This document shows, piece by piece, positions 1 to 10,855 of a DNA stretch of 23,994 bases. Source of the stretch: Antrodiella citrinella (taxonomy: Eukaryota > Basidiomycota > Agaricomycetes > Polyporales > Steccherinaceae); contig SGPM01000386.1 in NCBI GenBank assembly GCA_004802725.1, forward strand, positions 1-23,994. Direction: 5' to 3'. The position numbers were made by a program, and so were the translations under genes. The stretch's first letter is position 1. Each line of letters begins with the position of its first letter. The notes under the pieces are model-generated. The model searched no databases. It was not told the DNA's origin and saw only the letters and a list, made by a program, of their open reading frames with translations.

Positions 1-458
1 CTACAAACTTCATCGACTATACGTGAGACGTGCTGTTCAGATGGTATTGTTTGACTTGAAGAGTGAAAATATGATGCTGAATGTGCATATAGTCAACGAG
101 ACCCACAGAGGTACTAGAAAACAAAGCCGCGACGACGCAATTTCTCTAAGTACCCCGGCGTCTAGCTCGTTCTTCTGTTTCTCGCGGCGTCACTGCCATT
201 ATTTTTGCAAACAGCTGTAATTGCTACCGAATCCTCGCGAAGCGCTATAAAATGAAGGTGGTAGTTGATGGAAGTTGATAGAATTTGGTGGAAGCTGGAA
301 CATGGATGCAGTCTCGAAAGCTCAGCAAAGCGGTTTTTGAATGTGCAAGAAAGATGCATAAAGGTATCGGATGATCTGTGTGAGACAACATGATTAGAAA
401 GTAGAACAGAGACTGTGTTAAGTTCCACTTACTACTGAAACTGGCTGATGCTGGTTTA
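1..458. other. intergenic, no gene recognised
   Basis: Open frames here are short, mutually overlapping and match no family I recognise. The stretch lies downstream of the homeodomain-like gene, which is read on the minus strand, so its proximal part probably holds that gene's 3' untranslated region. I see no RNA gene or repeat. Confidence 0.5.
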
Positions 459-1489
459 TCATTGTATGATTGTTGCAAAACCTCCCTCCTCAAATTTGTC
501 CTTGAGCAATTGGAACTGTGCCTCAAATGGCGCAAAACGTTCCGCGAACTCTGCAATCGAGTTCACCCTCGGACACTCTGTGACTACTTTCGCCGAGTCT
601 GAACTTGACTGGGGCGTAGCTTCGCTGATCCAATCTGCTAGTGTGCGAAGCTTCTTCAGGGGTGGTGGGTCATCTGTCTCCTCTTCTGGTTCTGGTGAAG
701 CTGTCGACTGTGGTGTGGGGAGTTGCCTCTTCTGCGACGGCGACTCCAGCTCCGCGATGTTTGGCTTTGCACGATACGATGATGAGTGGACCTGTACATC
801 ACTCGTGAAATTGACGATGATTACCTTTTGTTCTTTGCCATTTTCAAGTGCTAGCCATCTTTGTATGTCTGCTATCGCGATGTTCAGCTGCGATGCCCAT
901 ATGTCCAACATGTCACCAGGTGGATCGCCACGGGGATACGTGAGCATCAGCTCGCGCAAGTACTTGATGGTGCTTGGACCTTCGAAGGACGGATAGACTA
1001 CAAGGCTTTCGATCAGCCCGACCGATCTTTGTTCTTTGTTGAACATTTCTTACGCTTTTTGCAGAGGCCTCTTGATGGAAGATGTGGTCCGTTGGACGAA
1101 GTGTTTTCCGTCGTGATGCTCACAGACTTCTCTCTTTGTCTTTTGAACCACAATTTGAGTCGCTCGATGGTATGATGTCCGCATCCATAGAGAACGCGTA
1201 TCTGCGCCAGAAGTTCTTCGGCCTGCTCTTTTGTTGGGTTCTTGGAGACATTATCGTAGAACGCTGTGCAGCGAGTTGAGAGTTGAGTTTCATAGATAGT
1301 GGGTCAGTGTCGAGAATGGAAGCGGCACTTACCGCGCTGGATCCTGATCCCTTCTGTTGTTAGGCGCACACGTTGTGGGCACGGTTGTGTCGGTGGCTGA
1401 GCTTGCAACGCGTAAAAGTTAGGTAGACAGTGGACTAGTGATGCCGTCACCATCGGCGTCGAGGAGGAGGACGCGATGGGAGATGCCAT
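459..1489 (-). CDS. homeodomain-like protein with divergent recognition helix
   Basis: Model of three exons: 1489-1333, 1263-1054 and 997-459, giving 301 residues. Both introns (69 and 56 bp) have GTAAGT/GTAAGA donors and CAG/TAG acceptors, and the frame closes exactly. Residues about 43-99 form a homeodomain: an N-terminal arm, AFYDNVSKNPT, a helix-2 segment KEQAEELLAQI, then helix 3 with TIERLKLWFKRQREK. The WF pair of helix 3 is present, but position 51, nearly always Asn and the main base contact, is Arg (residue 94). The C-terminal part is acidic and proline-rich (PEPEEETDDPP) with a basic KKLR patch, and matches nothing I know. The start was chosen at 1489 for its CCACCATGG context; an upstream ATG at 1548 opens an overlapping out-of-frame uORF. 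By family it should be nuclear and may bind DNA, but the missing Asn makes sequence-specific binding uncertain. No second homeodomain gene lies beside it. Confidence 0.7.
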
Positions 1490-1559
1490 GGTGGTGGAGA
1501 ACAAGAAAGAAAAGAGAAGGAGAGGCTCAGACAAGAAGAAGAGGTCATGGCTACTTCAG

Positions 1560-3189
1560 GCAGGAGGTTTGGGCCCAATTCCATAAAGACCTAAGCCGAT
1601 AACGGAATCAATTCTCGCGGGCCACGCGACGACCGCGACCTCTCCGTCCAGCCCTCCGCACCTCCTTTTCCATCGACCTGGATGTTTTGTACGTGTTACG
1701 AGAAGCTATCGCGAGGACAATCGACGCGAAAGGAATGCTTTTGTGGCAAAGGACAAAAAGTAGACTGTTGTTTCGTTTGAGCGCTAACGATTTTTGGACA
1801 AAAAGAGAGTAACCACGTTTCGGGGGCCTCAAACGAACCAAACCGTTTTTTGTGTAGGCGGGGCGCACAAACAGATCAATGGATACTTTGTCAAAAAACA
1901 AGACTCGTTCTCAACGATTCATCAATCTCAACGAGGTCGGTACCTTGCACGCTGCAGACATGTGGTAGCATAACGGAGCATTCTCAAGCATTCATTACAC
2001 AGGCCAAAGCCTGCAACAATCGCAGAGCACTACTCCAACGGCATAACACTACCTACAACACGGACGGAGCAAACGCAGTTGGTAATTCGGCGGTAAGGAA
2101 GGAGGGGGGCTTCGCGAAGATAGGCGGACAAAAAGGACAGGAGGAACCAACAGGGCAACGATGTCCGAACAATGCAGGCAGTAACGAGCAAAGGCGGTAT
2201 CGGGTGGGGGTGGGGAGTGCGGATACAAAGGTATAGGGAGAAGTCAACGAGTCAAACGGACAAACGGAATGGAGGCCGAAAGGTAAAGGATCACAAAGGT
2301 AGAACAACTCGAGGGCGGTCGTAGATAACGTCGACGCAGAGTAAAGAAGCACAGAAAAGGGAGATAACAAAATATGAGAGGAGAATGTTGTAATGTGTGG
2401 GGTTTCGTGCAATGAAATGCGGTTTTACGGTGTTTTTGTATGTTTCATGGGGATCTGAATGTGGGTGAGGCAGACAGGAGGACATGCAAAGAGCAAACGT
2501 AAAGAACATTAGTGTAGGTAAAGCGTCTCAGGATGCAGAAACGAAGGAATTTGTACACAACGAGAATCTCCCGCGTAGGAGGAATGGAGTGATATCGAGG
2601 GAGTAAAGCAAGCAGGTAAGAGTCCGTTCCGAGTCGCTGGCTGTCAGACAGACCAGTGTAGAGCAACTGTTCCGTCCGACGCGCAGTGAAGCTTCCCTTG
2701 TATCGTGTGGCTTATAGGTAAGCGCGAGGCGGGCTTGCAATCCCCCATTATGGGTTCGTCAAAGGCGAGACGCGAATATATATGATGCGATGGCGAGATG
2801 GCAATTGCAGAATATGTTGGTGCTTGATGTTTGGCAATCCCTTGAAGACAGGATGGATATGTCGATGGGAGAATGGGAGAGCCCGAGGAAAGAGAAGTGA
2901 AACTATGAAACCAAGCCGCGATGAGAGACATAGAGCCGAGGGAAACGAGACCCGCAGACAAATAGTAAGAGCAGGCTGGCGCTATAAGAGAGTGGAAAAT
3001 GAACGATGACCTGGCGCTTGCGCGAGGACAGTCCATGTCGGGAAGTAGCGGTACAGGGGGCGCCAGCCAACGGCAGTTTAGGATAATGAGCGAGACAAAC
3101 AAGAAAGAAGAGGCATGCAGAGAGGTGGGTCGGAATACCGACCAATTCTATGCCTCGTTCGGAGGACGTTGATCTATAGAAAAAAGGGC
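1560..3189. other. long intergenic region, purine-rich on the plus strand
   Basis: No frame here shows a recognisable family or a chain of splice-compatible exons. It separates the 5' end of the homeodomain-like gene from the 3' end of the cyclin gene, both on the minus strand, so it should hold the promoter of the former and the 3' untranslated region of the latter. Much of 2070-3120 is strongly purine-rich on the plus strand, that is CT-rich on the sense strand of both flanking genes, as is common in fungal promoters and leaders. A short TA run (ATATATAT) lies near 2776. Confidence 0.45.
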
Positions 3190-5696
3190 TCAAGCCTTGA
3201 GCGAGGTTCTCTGCTGATAATACTCCGTAGCATCGTAGCCGTGGACGTAGTTCGTACGGTCCATGGGTGCCCACTGGTAAGACACCGGGGGCGGAAGCCC
3301 ATACTGTGGCTCCGACGGCCTCACGTCGCCGTATCCGGTATCGTATCTCGTTTGAGAGTACGAGCGCATATGTCCCTGGGTTTGCCCCAAGACCGGCTGG
3401 CTGTAAGAGAACGATTGCGACCGAGAGTGGGATTGTGGAACAGCGACATGATAACCGTAATCGTACGACGTCGTGTACCCGGATTGGCGAGGTGCCACGT
3501 TGTACTGTGGCAAAGGGTCAAATACGTTCCTGACCGTCGACTCGCGCTTTAGGGCATATTCGTCCACGGACCACAACCTACGACTGAGCTCTAGCGCCTG
3601 ATGGAAAGGAGGCGGCGGGGGAAGGGATTGCATCTGCATCTGAGCGACGGGCTGAGGGGCCGGGGCAATCGCGTATTGCTGGTGCAACCGACGCTGATCG
3701 CGAGCGATGGGCTCATCGGCCTCTGGACTCCATTTGGCAGGAGGAGGGAGCATCCGGTTCGTATCCAAGACTCTTTCCTGACTCTGAACTCGTCTACTGC
3801 TTCCTGCAGAGCTGATTCGGCGCTTCGGCATATACTCTTCTCTCAGCGGACCATCCTCGTCCAAATCAATCTCGAGGACATCGATGTCCTCCTCGCACGG
3901 CTGCTCGTACCGGCCTTTCTCCTTCTGATGATCCTCGACACCAACAAATACGGGAGTCGGGGGAATGTAAGCACAGTCGTCATCGCGCAGAACGCTAGCT
4001 TCGACAACTGTCTCGAGAGACTTCCGCACGATGGTATGGGGACTGGTAGATGGGCGACCAATGGGCTGAGGATAGGCGGGGGAGGCTAGCGAGACGTGAT
4101 AGCGCATCAAGTGCGAGAGCCAATTGTTCCACTCGACGGTCCGAATAGTCAGGTTGTGCGCAAACAAATCGAGAGCTAAGGCTTCCAGCTTGTTCAACGA
4201 ATGGATTCGGAACACTAGTAATAGTATGCCTACGTATCACAGGAGTAAGCATTGACTGCAGCAAATAATAAGATGATGATACATACCACGTCTTGTTGGA
4301 AAACGTGTGATCGTCCAACCATTTGTTAGCGAGCATGCAGCCAAGCACGACAAGTCGGAACGGCGCGTAAGACTCGATAGCTTCCCTGTCAAGCACCATG
4401 TGAGGTTCACCAAGTAGCTCGGCTCTGAATCGTATCTCGCGCGCATGTTCCTGGCCGAGACACGTAGGGCCGAAGAAGACAGGCAGCCTGACAATATACC
4501 ACAGCGCAAGATAGATGGCTGATGGCTGCAAGAGGGTAGACAAAAGCAAGGCATGCGTTGACTTGGCGAGGTGACGAGGTGGAAGGGCAGGATACTGCCT
4601 GACAAAAGCTCTACAAATAGTAAGTGGCGTCAGTATCATGACGTGGAGAAGCGATCAGAGGAACTCACGCAGGCTGAGCGTAGTCGGGCCGGAGGCTCAT
4701 GCCCGTCGTGCACACTTTCCATACAAAGTTTGCAACCCATTCCGATACCGGTTCCGCCAGTTTCTTGTAAGCGGTCGTCGCCGAGGGGGTGACGACTGGT
4801 TCCGGCGCTGGCGGCGCTTGTACTGCGGGTTCAACAGCTTGGTAATGCTGGCACTGGTAGCATTGCTGGGTGCAGTACTCTCCCGGGTAGTCGTAGTGAG
4901 ACTGGCGAAGCTCCGTGGCGCTGCGGCCAGTGTCGTACACGTACATGCCCTGCGTTTCAGCAACAGCACGATCAATATACTCTCCGAAAGGAGTGGCGGG
5001 GCCGACGGGGCTAGAACCAGGATCATTGCCGACAGCGAGCTCGGGGGAGACTTCCTGGTAGAGAGGACTGAAGACGCCACGATCCAGGGAGCGATCATAC
5101 GAAGCCTGCTGATCCATGCCCATAGCGTAGTCACGATTCCGATAATCGGGAGCGTATTCGAGTCCATCATGGTCCGAGCCGTGCTCCATCTTCATCCTGT
5201 TGTCGCTACTCATGTCGCTGAAATCACTGGCATTCTCACTATCACTTTGCCAACCCATCACGTCGTCGGTAGGGCTCATCTCGTCATCCGCATCTTCGCC
5301 CGACAAATGGTAGGTGGCCGGGGCGTTGACAGCGCCTCGAGAGTCAATGGTAGTGAAGAGGGTCGAAATGGGCGGAATGCACGCTTGCGCGGGCGCTCCT
5401 TTAATGACCATCGCGTTGTCCGCAACAGTCAACCCTGCTGGAAAACCCGAGCTGGGAGCTTGTGAAAAAAGTTGAGAGGTATCGTCTTCCCAAACCCGGC
5501 GATCCTTATTCCTACGCCAATCCGGAAGCGAATTTATCCACTCTTCCCTGGATGAGAAGGAGGGCGGCAAACCTCTGGGCGGGAGGGGTAGGTTGTTGGA
5601 GAGGTGCTGGAAAAGGGACGAGGAAGTGGCCTGACTGCCAGACTTGATTATGGGATGCGCGGGTTGCTTGGTGTAGACTGGAACTGGAACGGGCAT
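3190..5696 (-). CDS. Pcl/Pho80-type cyclin family protein, frameshifted in the cyclin box
   Basis: Exons 5696-4669, 4610-4287 and 4229-3190, separated by 58- and 57-bp GT-AG introns. A long acidic, low-complexity N-terminus (about 300 residues) precedes a cyclin box at about residues 309-500: SEWVANFVWKVC, the central APFRLVVLGCMLANKWLDD, then HTFSNKTW and LNKLEALALDLF with EWNNWL. The tail is rich in Gln, Pro, Tyr and Ser. This layout matches fungal Pho80/Pcl-like cyclins, which activate a Pho85-type CDK; the kinase partner is inferred. After NKTW the spliced frame reads HTITSVP, then must shift by one base near 4206-4207 to continue IHSLNKLE; with that base ignored the protein is 796 residues, otherwise it stops at 3995 after about 528. 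The start ATG directly follows TTCCGCAG, which resembles a splice acceptor, so a leader exon upstream is possible. It is divergent from FAR11. Confidence 0.75.
4230..4286 (-). other. cyclin gene intron 2 (57 bp)
   Basis: The donor is GTATGT and the acceptor ACGTAG, with a CTTAC-like branch site. The join is phase 2 and restores the tryptophan codon of the conserved NKTW motif, followed by HTITSVP, which is what cyclins of this type have. This is why I place the frame break after the intron and not at it. Confidence 0.7.
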
Positions 5697-6388
5697 CTGC
5701 GGAAGATGGGACAGAGGTGACTGATGTCACCGCCGGCTGCGCAAACGAACAGCGAGTGTGGCAAGACCGCGACCGCTGTCGAAGCACTAAAGGGGGCACG
5801 TAGGTGAGAGAGAAAGTGGGATTGAATGATGTCGGTCGTAAAGTAAGTCGTGAAGAAGCCTGAAAGGAACAGGAGACAAAGGGAAAATGCTCGGGGGGAT
5901 CAAGACGAGACTGGAGGTCAAGGATGGCGACCGATGTGGGATGATTGGCTAACGCGCAGCGAAGGCGTGCCTTTTAATGGTGCGCTGGAAGTCTCTCGTC
6001 GGGAGGTTGAGAGGGCAAAAAGCAGATCGGGTCGGCTGTGAGGTGGCCTGGCGATGCAACAGTCTCGTTCTCTCAGACCAGCGAAGAGAGATCTAGCTCG
6101 GCGGGGATGGGGCGGGGACTGCTTGAGATTCGGGCGCCGTTGTGGTCGTCGTCGTCGTCGGCAAGCAGCGAGTGTTGAGGGGGATGGCAACGATGGACCG
6201 ACGGGAGAGGTCGATCCTAAGGGGCCAATGTTGGGGGTGGCTTCAAGAGAAAATGAAAAGCGCCGGCTTTTTGAAGGAAACAGGCACGTTGTTGCTGACG
6301 TAACTTGCCCCTTTGGGAGGTCCGAGTCACTGCTAAAGCTAGCGCTAAGGTACATAACCGAAGACTCCTCACCTCCTCCTCGCAGATC
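5697..6388. promoter_or_regulatory. divergent promoter region of the cyclin gene and FAR11
   Basis: This 692-bp gap separates two divergently transcribed genes and has no convincing coding frame. The part next to the cyclin gene is purine-rich on the plus strand (CT-rich on the cyclin sense strand). A short GTC microsatellite lies near 6143-6159. Acceptor-like sequences sit directly before both start codons (TTCCGCAG before the cyclin ATG, CTCGCAG three bases before the FAR11 ATG), so introns in the leaders are possible. I see no clear TATA box. Confidence 0.5.
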
Positions 6389-9300
6389 ATGGTGTTCCCG
6401 CCGCTGCCCTCGTACAACAACCCGCCACAGGACATCCCGTCCTCAGCACAGGGCCTTGATTCCATCAGCCTCGGCCAGCTCAAATCCATGGTCAGTTCCG
6501 CCCAAAAGCCAAAGGCACGTTCCACACTAGCCAGCCCGAGTTCGTTCGTCTAATATTGTCCGAGAAAGTAGCAATCATACTATGACTTTCGTTATGACGA
6601 TGAGGACACCGTACTCAACGAAATCGAGGAATTCTATTCCTACGTCGAGATGCCCCAGGTCGCGGAGAACCTGACCGCTTGGAAGGAGGGTCACTTCCCA
6701 AGTACGTCACGCCGTCCGTGTCTACTCGCCTTTTCGTCCTCACGGCTCCATGCAGAGTGGCTGGACAGCACCTTTGCCCAGCGCAAGGCACATGTCGAAG
6801 TCCTACTGGAGGGCTTGGAGCACCGTGATGCTGAGTTCCGTTTCACCAGTGCCCGTCGCCTGTTATATGTACTGCAAGGTCCGTGCTTTCGTCACTTTAC
6901 TTCGCGTTTCTCTCCAACTTGCCTTCAGGCACCTTTGCCGAGACGACCTCGCCTGAACACCAATTGCATTGGATCTTTGAGAATTGCAAGGTGGTACGCG
7001 CCGCGAACGGAGTGAGCAACATCGTGGAGGCGATGAAGATAGCGTGTTCTAAGCATGATCTGTTATGGCAAGTCACCCCTACTCCACCTGCGTCAACTAG
7101 TCTCATATGGTCTCACTGCAGCTCGCTCTCTGATGCAGATGCCGCGCACTTCAATATCACACCAGCCGAGAAATCCAATTTCATGGAAGAGGTCACTACC
7201 GAATTGTCGGTATATCTCGGGATGTTGTATCACATGGTAGAGGTGTTCAAGGGTCATGACGACTTCGCGGATGAATTGAGTACGGATATCGGATTTTCTC
7301 ATCTCGGATACCCATTAATCACATTTTCGCACGTACAGTGAGTCTGGACCCACCACTCCCAGTGTACTTGTTCAACGTGGTAGCGGGACTCAAGGACAAG
7401 AGCGCAAAGGGATATCCTGTGAAGAAGGTAACTAAAATTGAACAGATAAGTCGCACGTGAAAACGTACTCAGAGTGTCACTTTTGTAGTTGCTTTTAGTG
7501 TTGTGGAAGGCGATCTTGACATGTTGTGGTGGAATCCGTGAGCTAACTAGGGTCAAGAGACTCTCAAGAGAACTTGCAGGCCTCCCGGGTGTCCCTGACG
7601 ATGGTATGCACTTCAGCCGATCGTGTCTTACCATCGCTCGTTGGTATTCACTCTATAGTAGATGTACCTATCAAAGCCTCGCCTTTGGACATCGAGCTCT
7701 TCCGGCAAGAGATATCCGTCAAGTACCCAACGTTCACGGCGCCACCTATCCCCGCTGAACTGGATGTCATTCGCGCTCCCATCCCTACGTCGAAGCTAGC
7801 ACAAGCCTACACTCCCATCCCCGTCCGACACCATTATGACCATGATGATACGGACACGCATCACCACGCCGGTCTTCCTCAGGGTTCGCACCCCCATCCG
7901 TTCCATCCCGGGCAGCAGCCAGGCACAGGATACCGCGCAATGCCTCAACCTGCAACACCTGCGCCGTCGCCTCCACCATCACCGAAACCGAAGAAACAAC
8001 AGTTCCAGACAGATCAGACACGGCCGTTTTTGTTCCCATTCTCACGGGGCACGTTCAGGCAACGAAATGCTCGGCTGGTTCCGTTTGCGATAGATGAGGC
8101 GGACAAGTTGTACAGCAAGCACATGTATGTCAGTCTGTCGCTATGGCAGATGTGGCGCACGAGAGAAGAATGCATGAGCTCCGAGAGCGGTCTTGATCGT
8201 ATGCCTGGATCGGAAAAGGTCGACGAGTTGAAGGCAAATCCTACGGTATGTGAACCTTGATCTAGCCGAATGAGTGAACCTTGCTCAACGTGGTTCAGGA
8301 CGACGAGGATGTGTCGGAAGACAAGCTTCCTGACATAGCGCTGATAGATGTCAAAATTGCTGAAGCAGAGGCTGACATGGCGAAGGCCGAAACAACCGCA
8401 GAGAAGAGGAAGGCCAAAGAGCGGAAAGAAGATCTTTTGCGCCTGAAGCGTGTAGAACAGATATATGTTCGTTTCATGCACAATCACGTTCGGTTCGCCA
8501 ATGAGTTAACGCATCCTGCAGAGTTCCGTTCTACCTGTCCTTTCTGGGTGGGTGTTGGTACTGCTCAAGCTATTATTGGCAACGGTCAGTGCAGGAGCTG
8601 GTAACGCCCCACAATCAGCAACCTCAGCCAACTTTCCGCCAGGCGTTGCATCTCGTGAGCTGTGACGAAAATGCACCGTATGACTTGATCTGACACTGGT
8701 GAATGTAGCAATGGATCAGCCGCCTCCAGTAGCACCCAGTCTGGAGGAGATTGACGTCACTCGGCATCGCGAGATAACCTCCAAAGCTGTTTCCGCAATC
8801 CTTCTCCTCACGCTCAAATGGTTCAAGGTCTCACGTGAGTCTTTATCGAACGGCACATCAAACATGCATTGCTCATTTCCATCCTGTCAGACGTTATGAA
8901 GTTCCACCATCTGGGACAAATTCTTCTAGATACCAATTGCCTGCTACTGATCTTGAAGATGTTCGGGCTGCAGGAAGTCTCGACCACAGTAGTCTCCAAA
9001 GCAGACTCGCCAGAAGAGAAGTCCGTCGCTGAAGTTTCATTGACGTGTACGATTTTGTTGCTCACGGGACTCCTTTAGCTTCTTCCGGTATTGTCAGCGT
9101 CATTTTGCTCAGAGCGAACCCGGAGTTCGACCTGAAAATGACATGCTCAATGCGCCCAGGCAGTCAAGTATCATTCGGACCACCGTTTTACCCAACGGGG
9201 AGAAACACGAAGAAGACGTGGACCTTCTGACCGATTTCTCATGGCGGAATTTCTTTTCGACGATCAACTTTGCTAAGATCATGCAAAAGCTCTCAAAGCA

Positions 9301-10638
9301 TCGATCGCACCGTATTCGCATGCTGGTTCACTATAAAAGTTCGGTGAGATGATCTGCGCTATTTCTAATTTGACCATTCAGTTAAGATCTGATTCGGATA
9401 ACAAGGCGGTGTTGAAGCGGATTCTGAAAGTGCAACATCCTATGTTGCAGCTCCATGTGCTGAAGTTGATCAAGAGTCAAGTCCCGTTCTGCGGCAGGAA
9501 ATGGCGACAATGTATGTCCCACATGGGTTCACTATTCTTCCTGTGCGCTCCGCTGATGGTCATATGCCGTACAGCGAATATGCAAGTCATAACAGCGATC
9601 TATCTGAACTGCCGTCCTGACCTGCGGGACGAGTGGTTAATTGGTCCCGAGGGAGATGATGCCCTGGAAGCCCAGGTCCGTCAATCACACTTTTTTGTCG
9701 TCAGTTCCCCTGACGATCCATTAATGATAAACTAGACACAAGAGCAAGCATTGTATCATCTAGTCAAATTTTGTACGTCTTGAGCCCACTGCTTCTGTTA
9801 CGCCATGCTGAAAGATCATTACTATGCAGACAATTCGAGACGTTATGGCGCTGCTGCTGCTTACCACAGCACCACTCACAGACGGACAGGAAGCATCTCA
9901 TACCATATCGAGGGTCTCCATCCTGGCCCGGAGCTGTCTGGCATCATTCGACCCCTTGGCACGCCGAACACTGTAGAAGCGGACGTTTTCCCTCCCTTAC
10001 GGGCACAGGCTCCAGATCCATCGATCTTCCTTCCCTATGTAACAGAGGACATCGCATTTGAAGAGGAATACGAAGAATACCTCTCCGACTTGGGATGGGC
10101 CGATGTCCCGTCAGATTCGGCCGTGTCTCATCCGAGCAGCTCTGCTTGGAGTAGGTTGCCTGAACTTGTATCGGATATCTCGGATGGCATCAGCGATAGC
10201 GAGAGCATCGTCTCTATTGGTGAGATAGATGAAGGACGTTTGGATGTTGCTGCAGGTGATAGGGACTCGGTACCGGACGAAAACTCGAATAGCTGGGAGG
10301 TATGTGCTTCCCCAGGCTTGGCCCACGCCACGAAAGCTAATCTATTGTACTGCAGCATATGAGCCCGAAGACTATGGCCGCGTTGACTAAATCTCCCGCT
10401 GGGGGACGCCGCTCCAGTTCTGGTGGCGGACTGCGACCGGTTCTACCGTTCGAACTGGACGACAATAGCGCTATCGAACTCGAAGACGAAGATGATGATC
10501 TACCGGGTCCTATGCCGAGAGAATCCTCCGGGCCTTTCCAGTCCGGCGCAGGAGTGGACGAGGTTGAGTATGCTTACGGGTATGTGTTCGCCTCTCATAA
10601 CCGTTATGACATTGCTGACGTTGCTGTGCAGAGTATAA
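6389..10638 (+). CDS. FAR11: Far11/STRIP1-type STRIPAK scaffold protein
   Basis: Nineteen exons: 6389-6514, 6572-6701, 6756-6878, 6929-7061, 7122-7279, 7339-7427, 7489-7603, 7659-8245, 8299-8466, 8522-8654, 8709-8834, 8891-9020, 9079-9343, 9406-9511, 9575-9675, 9736-9772, 9830-10299, 10356-10579, 10632-10638; 1075 residues, every junction in frame. The N-terminal N1221-type domain has NEIEEFYSYVEMPQVAENLTAW, VYLGMLYHMVEVFKG and LLLVLWKAILTCCGG (split here for length only). The C-terminal DUF3402-type region has VLSGWVLVLLKLLLATVSAG, NFFRYC and PMLQLHVLKLIKSQVPFCGR. In fungi this family (Far11, HAM-2, PRO22) scaffolds the striatin phosphatase-kinase complex at the nuclear envelope and ER, acting in pheromone arrest, hyphal fusion and fruiting. 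A His-rich linker and a Lys/Glu coiled-coil segment (about 500-543) lie between the domains. The first intron is GC-AG. The intron at 7062-7121 and the acceptor at 9405 are my least certain choices. Confidence 0.9.
6515..6571 (+). other. FAR11: GC-AG intron 1 of FAR11 (57 bp)
   Basis: The exon ends AAAG and the intron begins GCACGT and ends AAAGTAG, with a CTAAT branch-like site about 20 bases before the acceptor. The phase-0 join gives KPK followed by QSYYDFRY, which suits the family pattern before NEIEEFYSYVE. The nearest GT alternative (GTCAGT at 6491) would remove eight more codons and make an 81-bp intron. Confidence 0.65.
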
Positions 10639-10659
10639 GTTGAACGTTGAACGTTGAAC
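10639..10659 (+). repeat. three tandem copies of GTTGAAC
   Basis: A perfect 7-bp unit is repeated three times starting at the base after the FAR11 stop codon, inside its 3' untranslated region. It has no known function. Confidence 0.9.
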
Positions 10660-10855
10660 CTAGATGTCTGCGACTGCGATTTTGGAAATTGTAATGTAGT
10701 CTAGTAGGAGTCTGGTAGACGTGCCGAAAATACATGAAATCCGTTTTTGGAATTATTGTCCTCTGACATACTTTCAGAACTCTCTGCGTGCACATATCCT
10801 GGTTTCCCTATTCTCAAGGTCACATTCCATCTAAAGGAGCGGATGGTCAGCAGCG

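Noticed and set aside
459..1489. The homeodomain gene as part of the mating-type HD locus
   Set aside because: Mating HD loci usually hold divergent HD1/HD2 pairs near a mitochondrial intermediate peptidase gene. Neither a partner homeodomain gene nor that peptidase is in this window.
1850..2412. Frames on both strands in the purine-rich intergenic region
   Set aside because: They overlap each other, are of low complexity, have no domains and no splice-linked continuation.
3601..5465. Long plus-strand frames at 3601-4089 and 4638-5465
   Set aside because: They lie antisense to the cyclin exons, show no family features, and reflect codon bias of the real gene.
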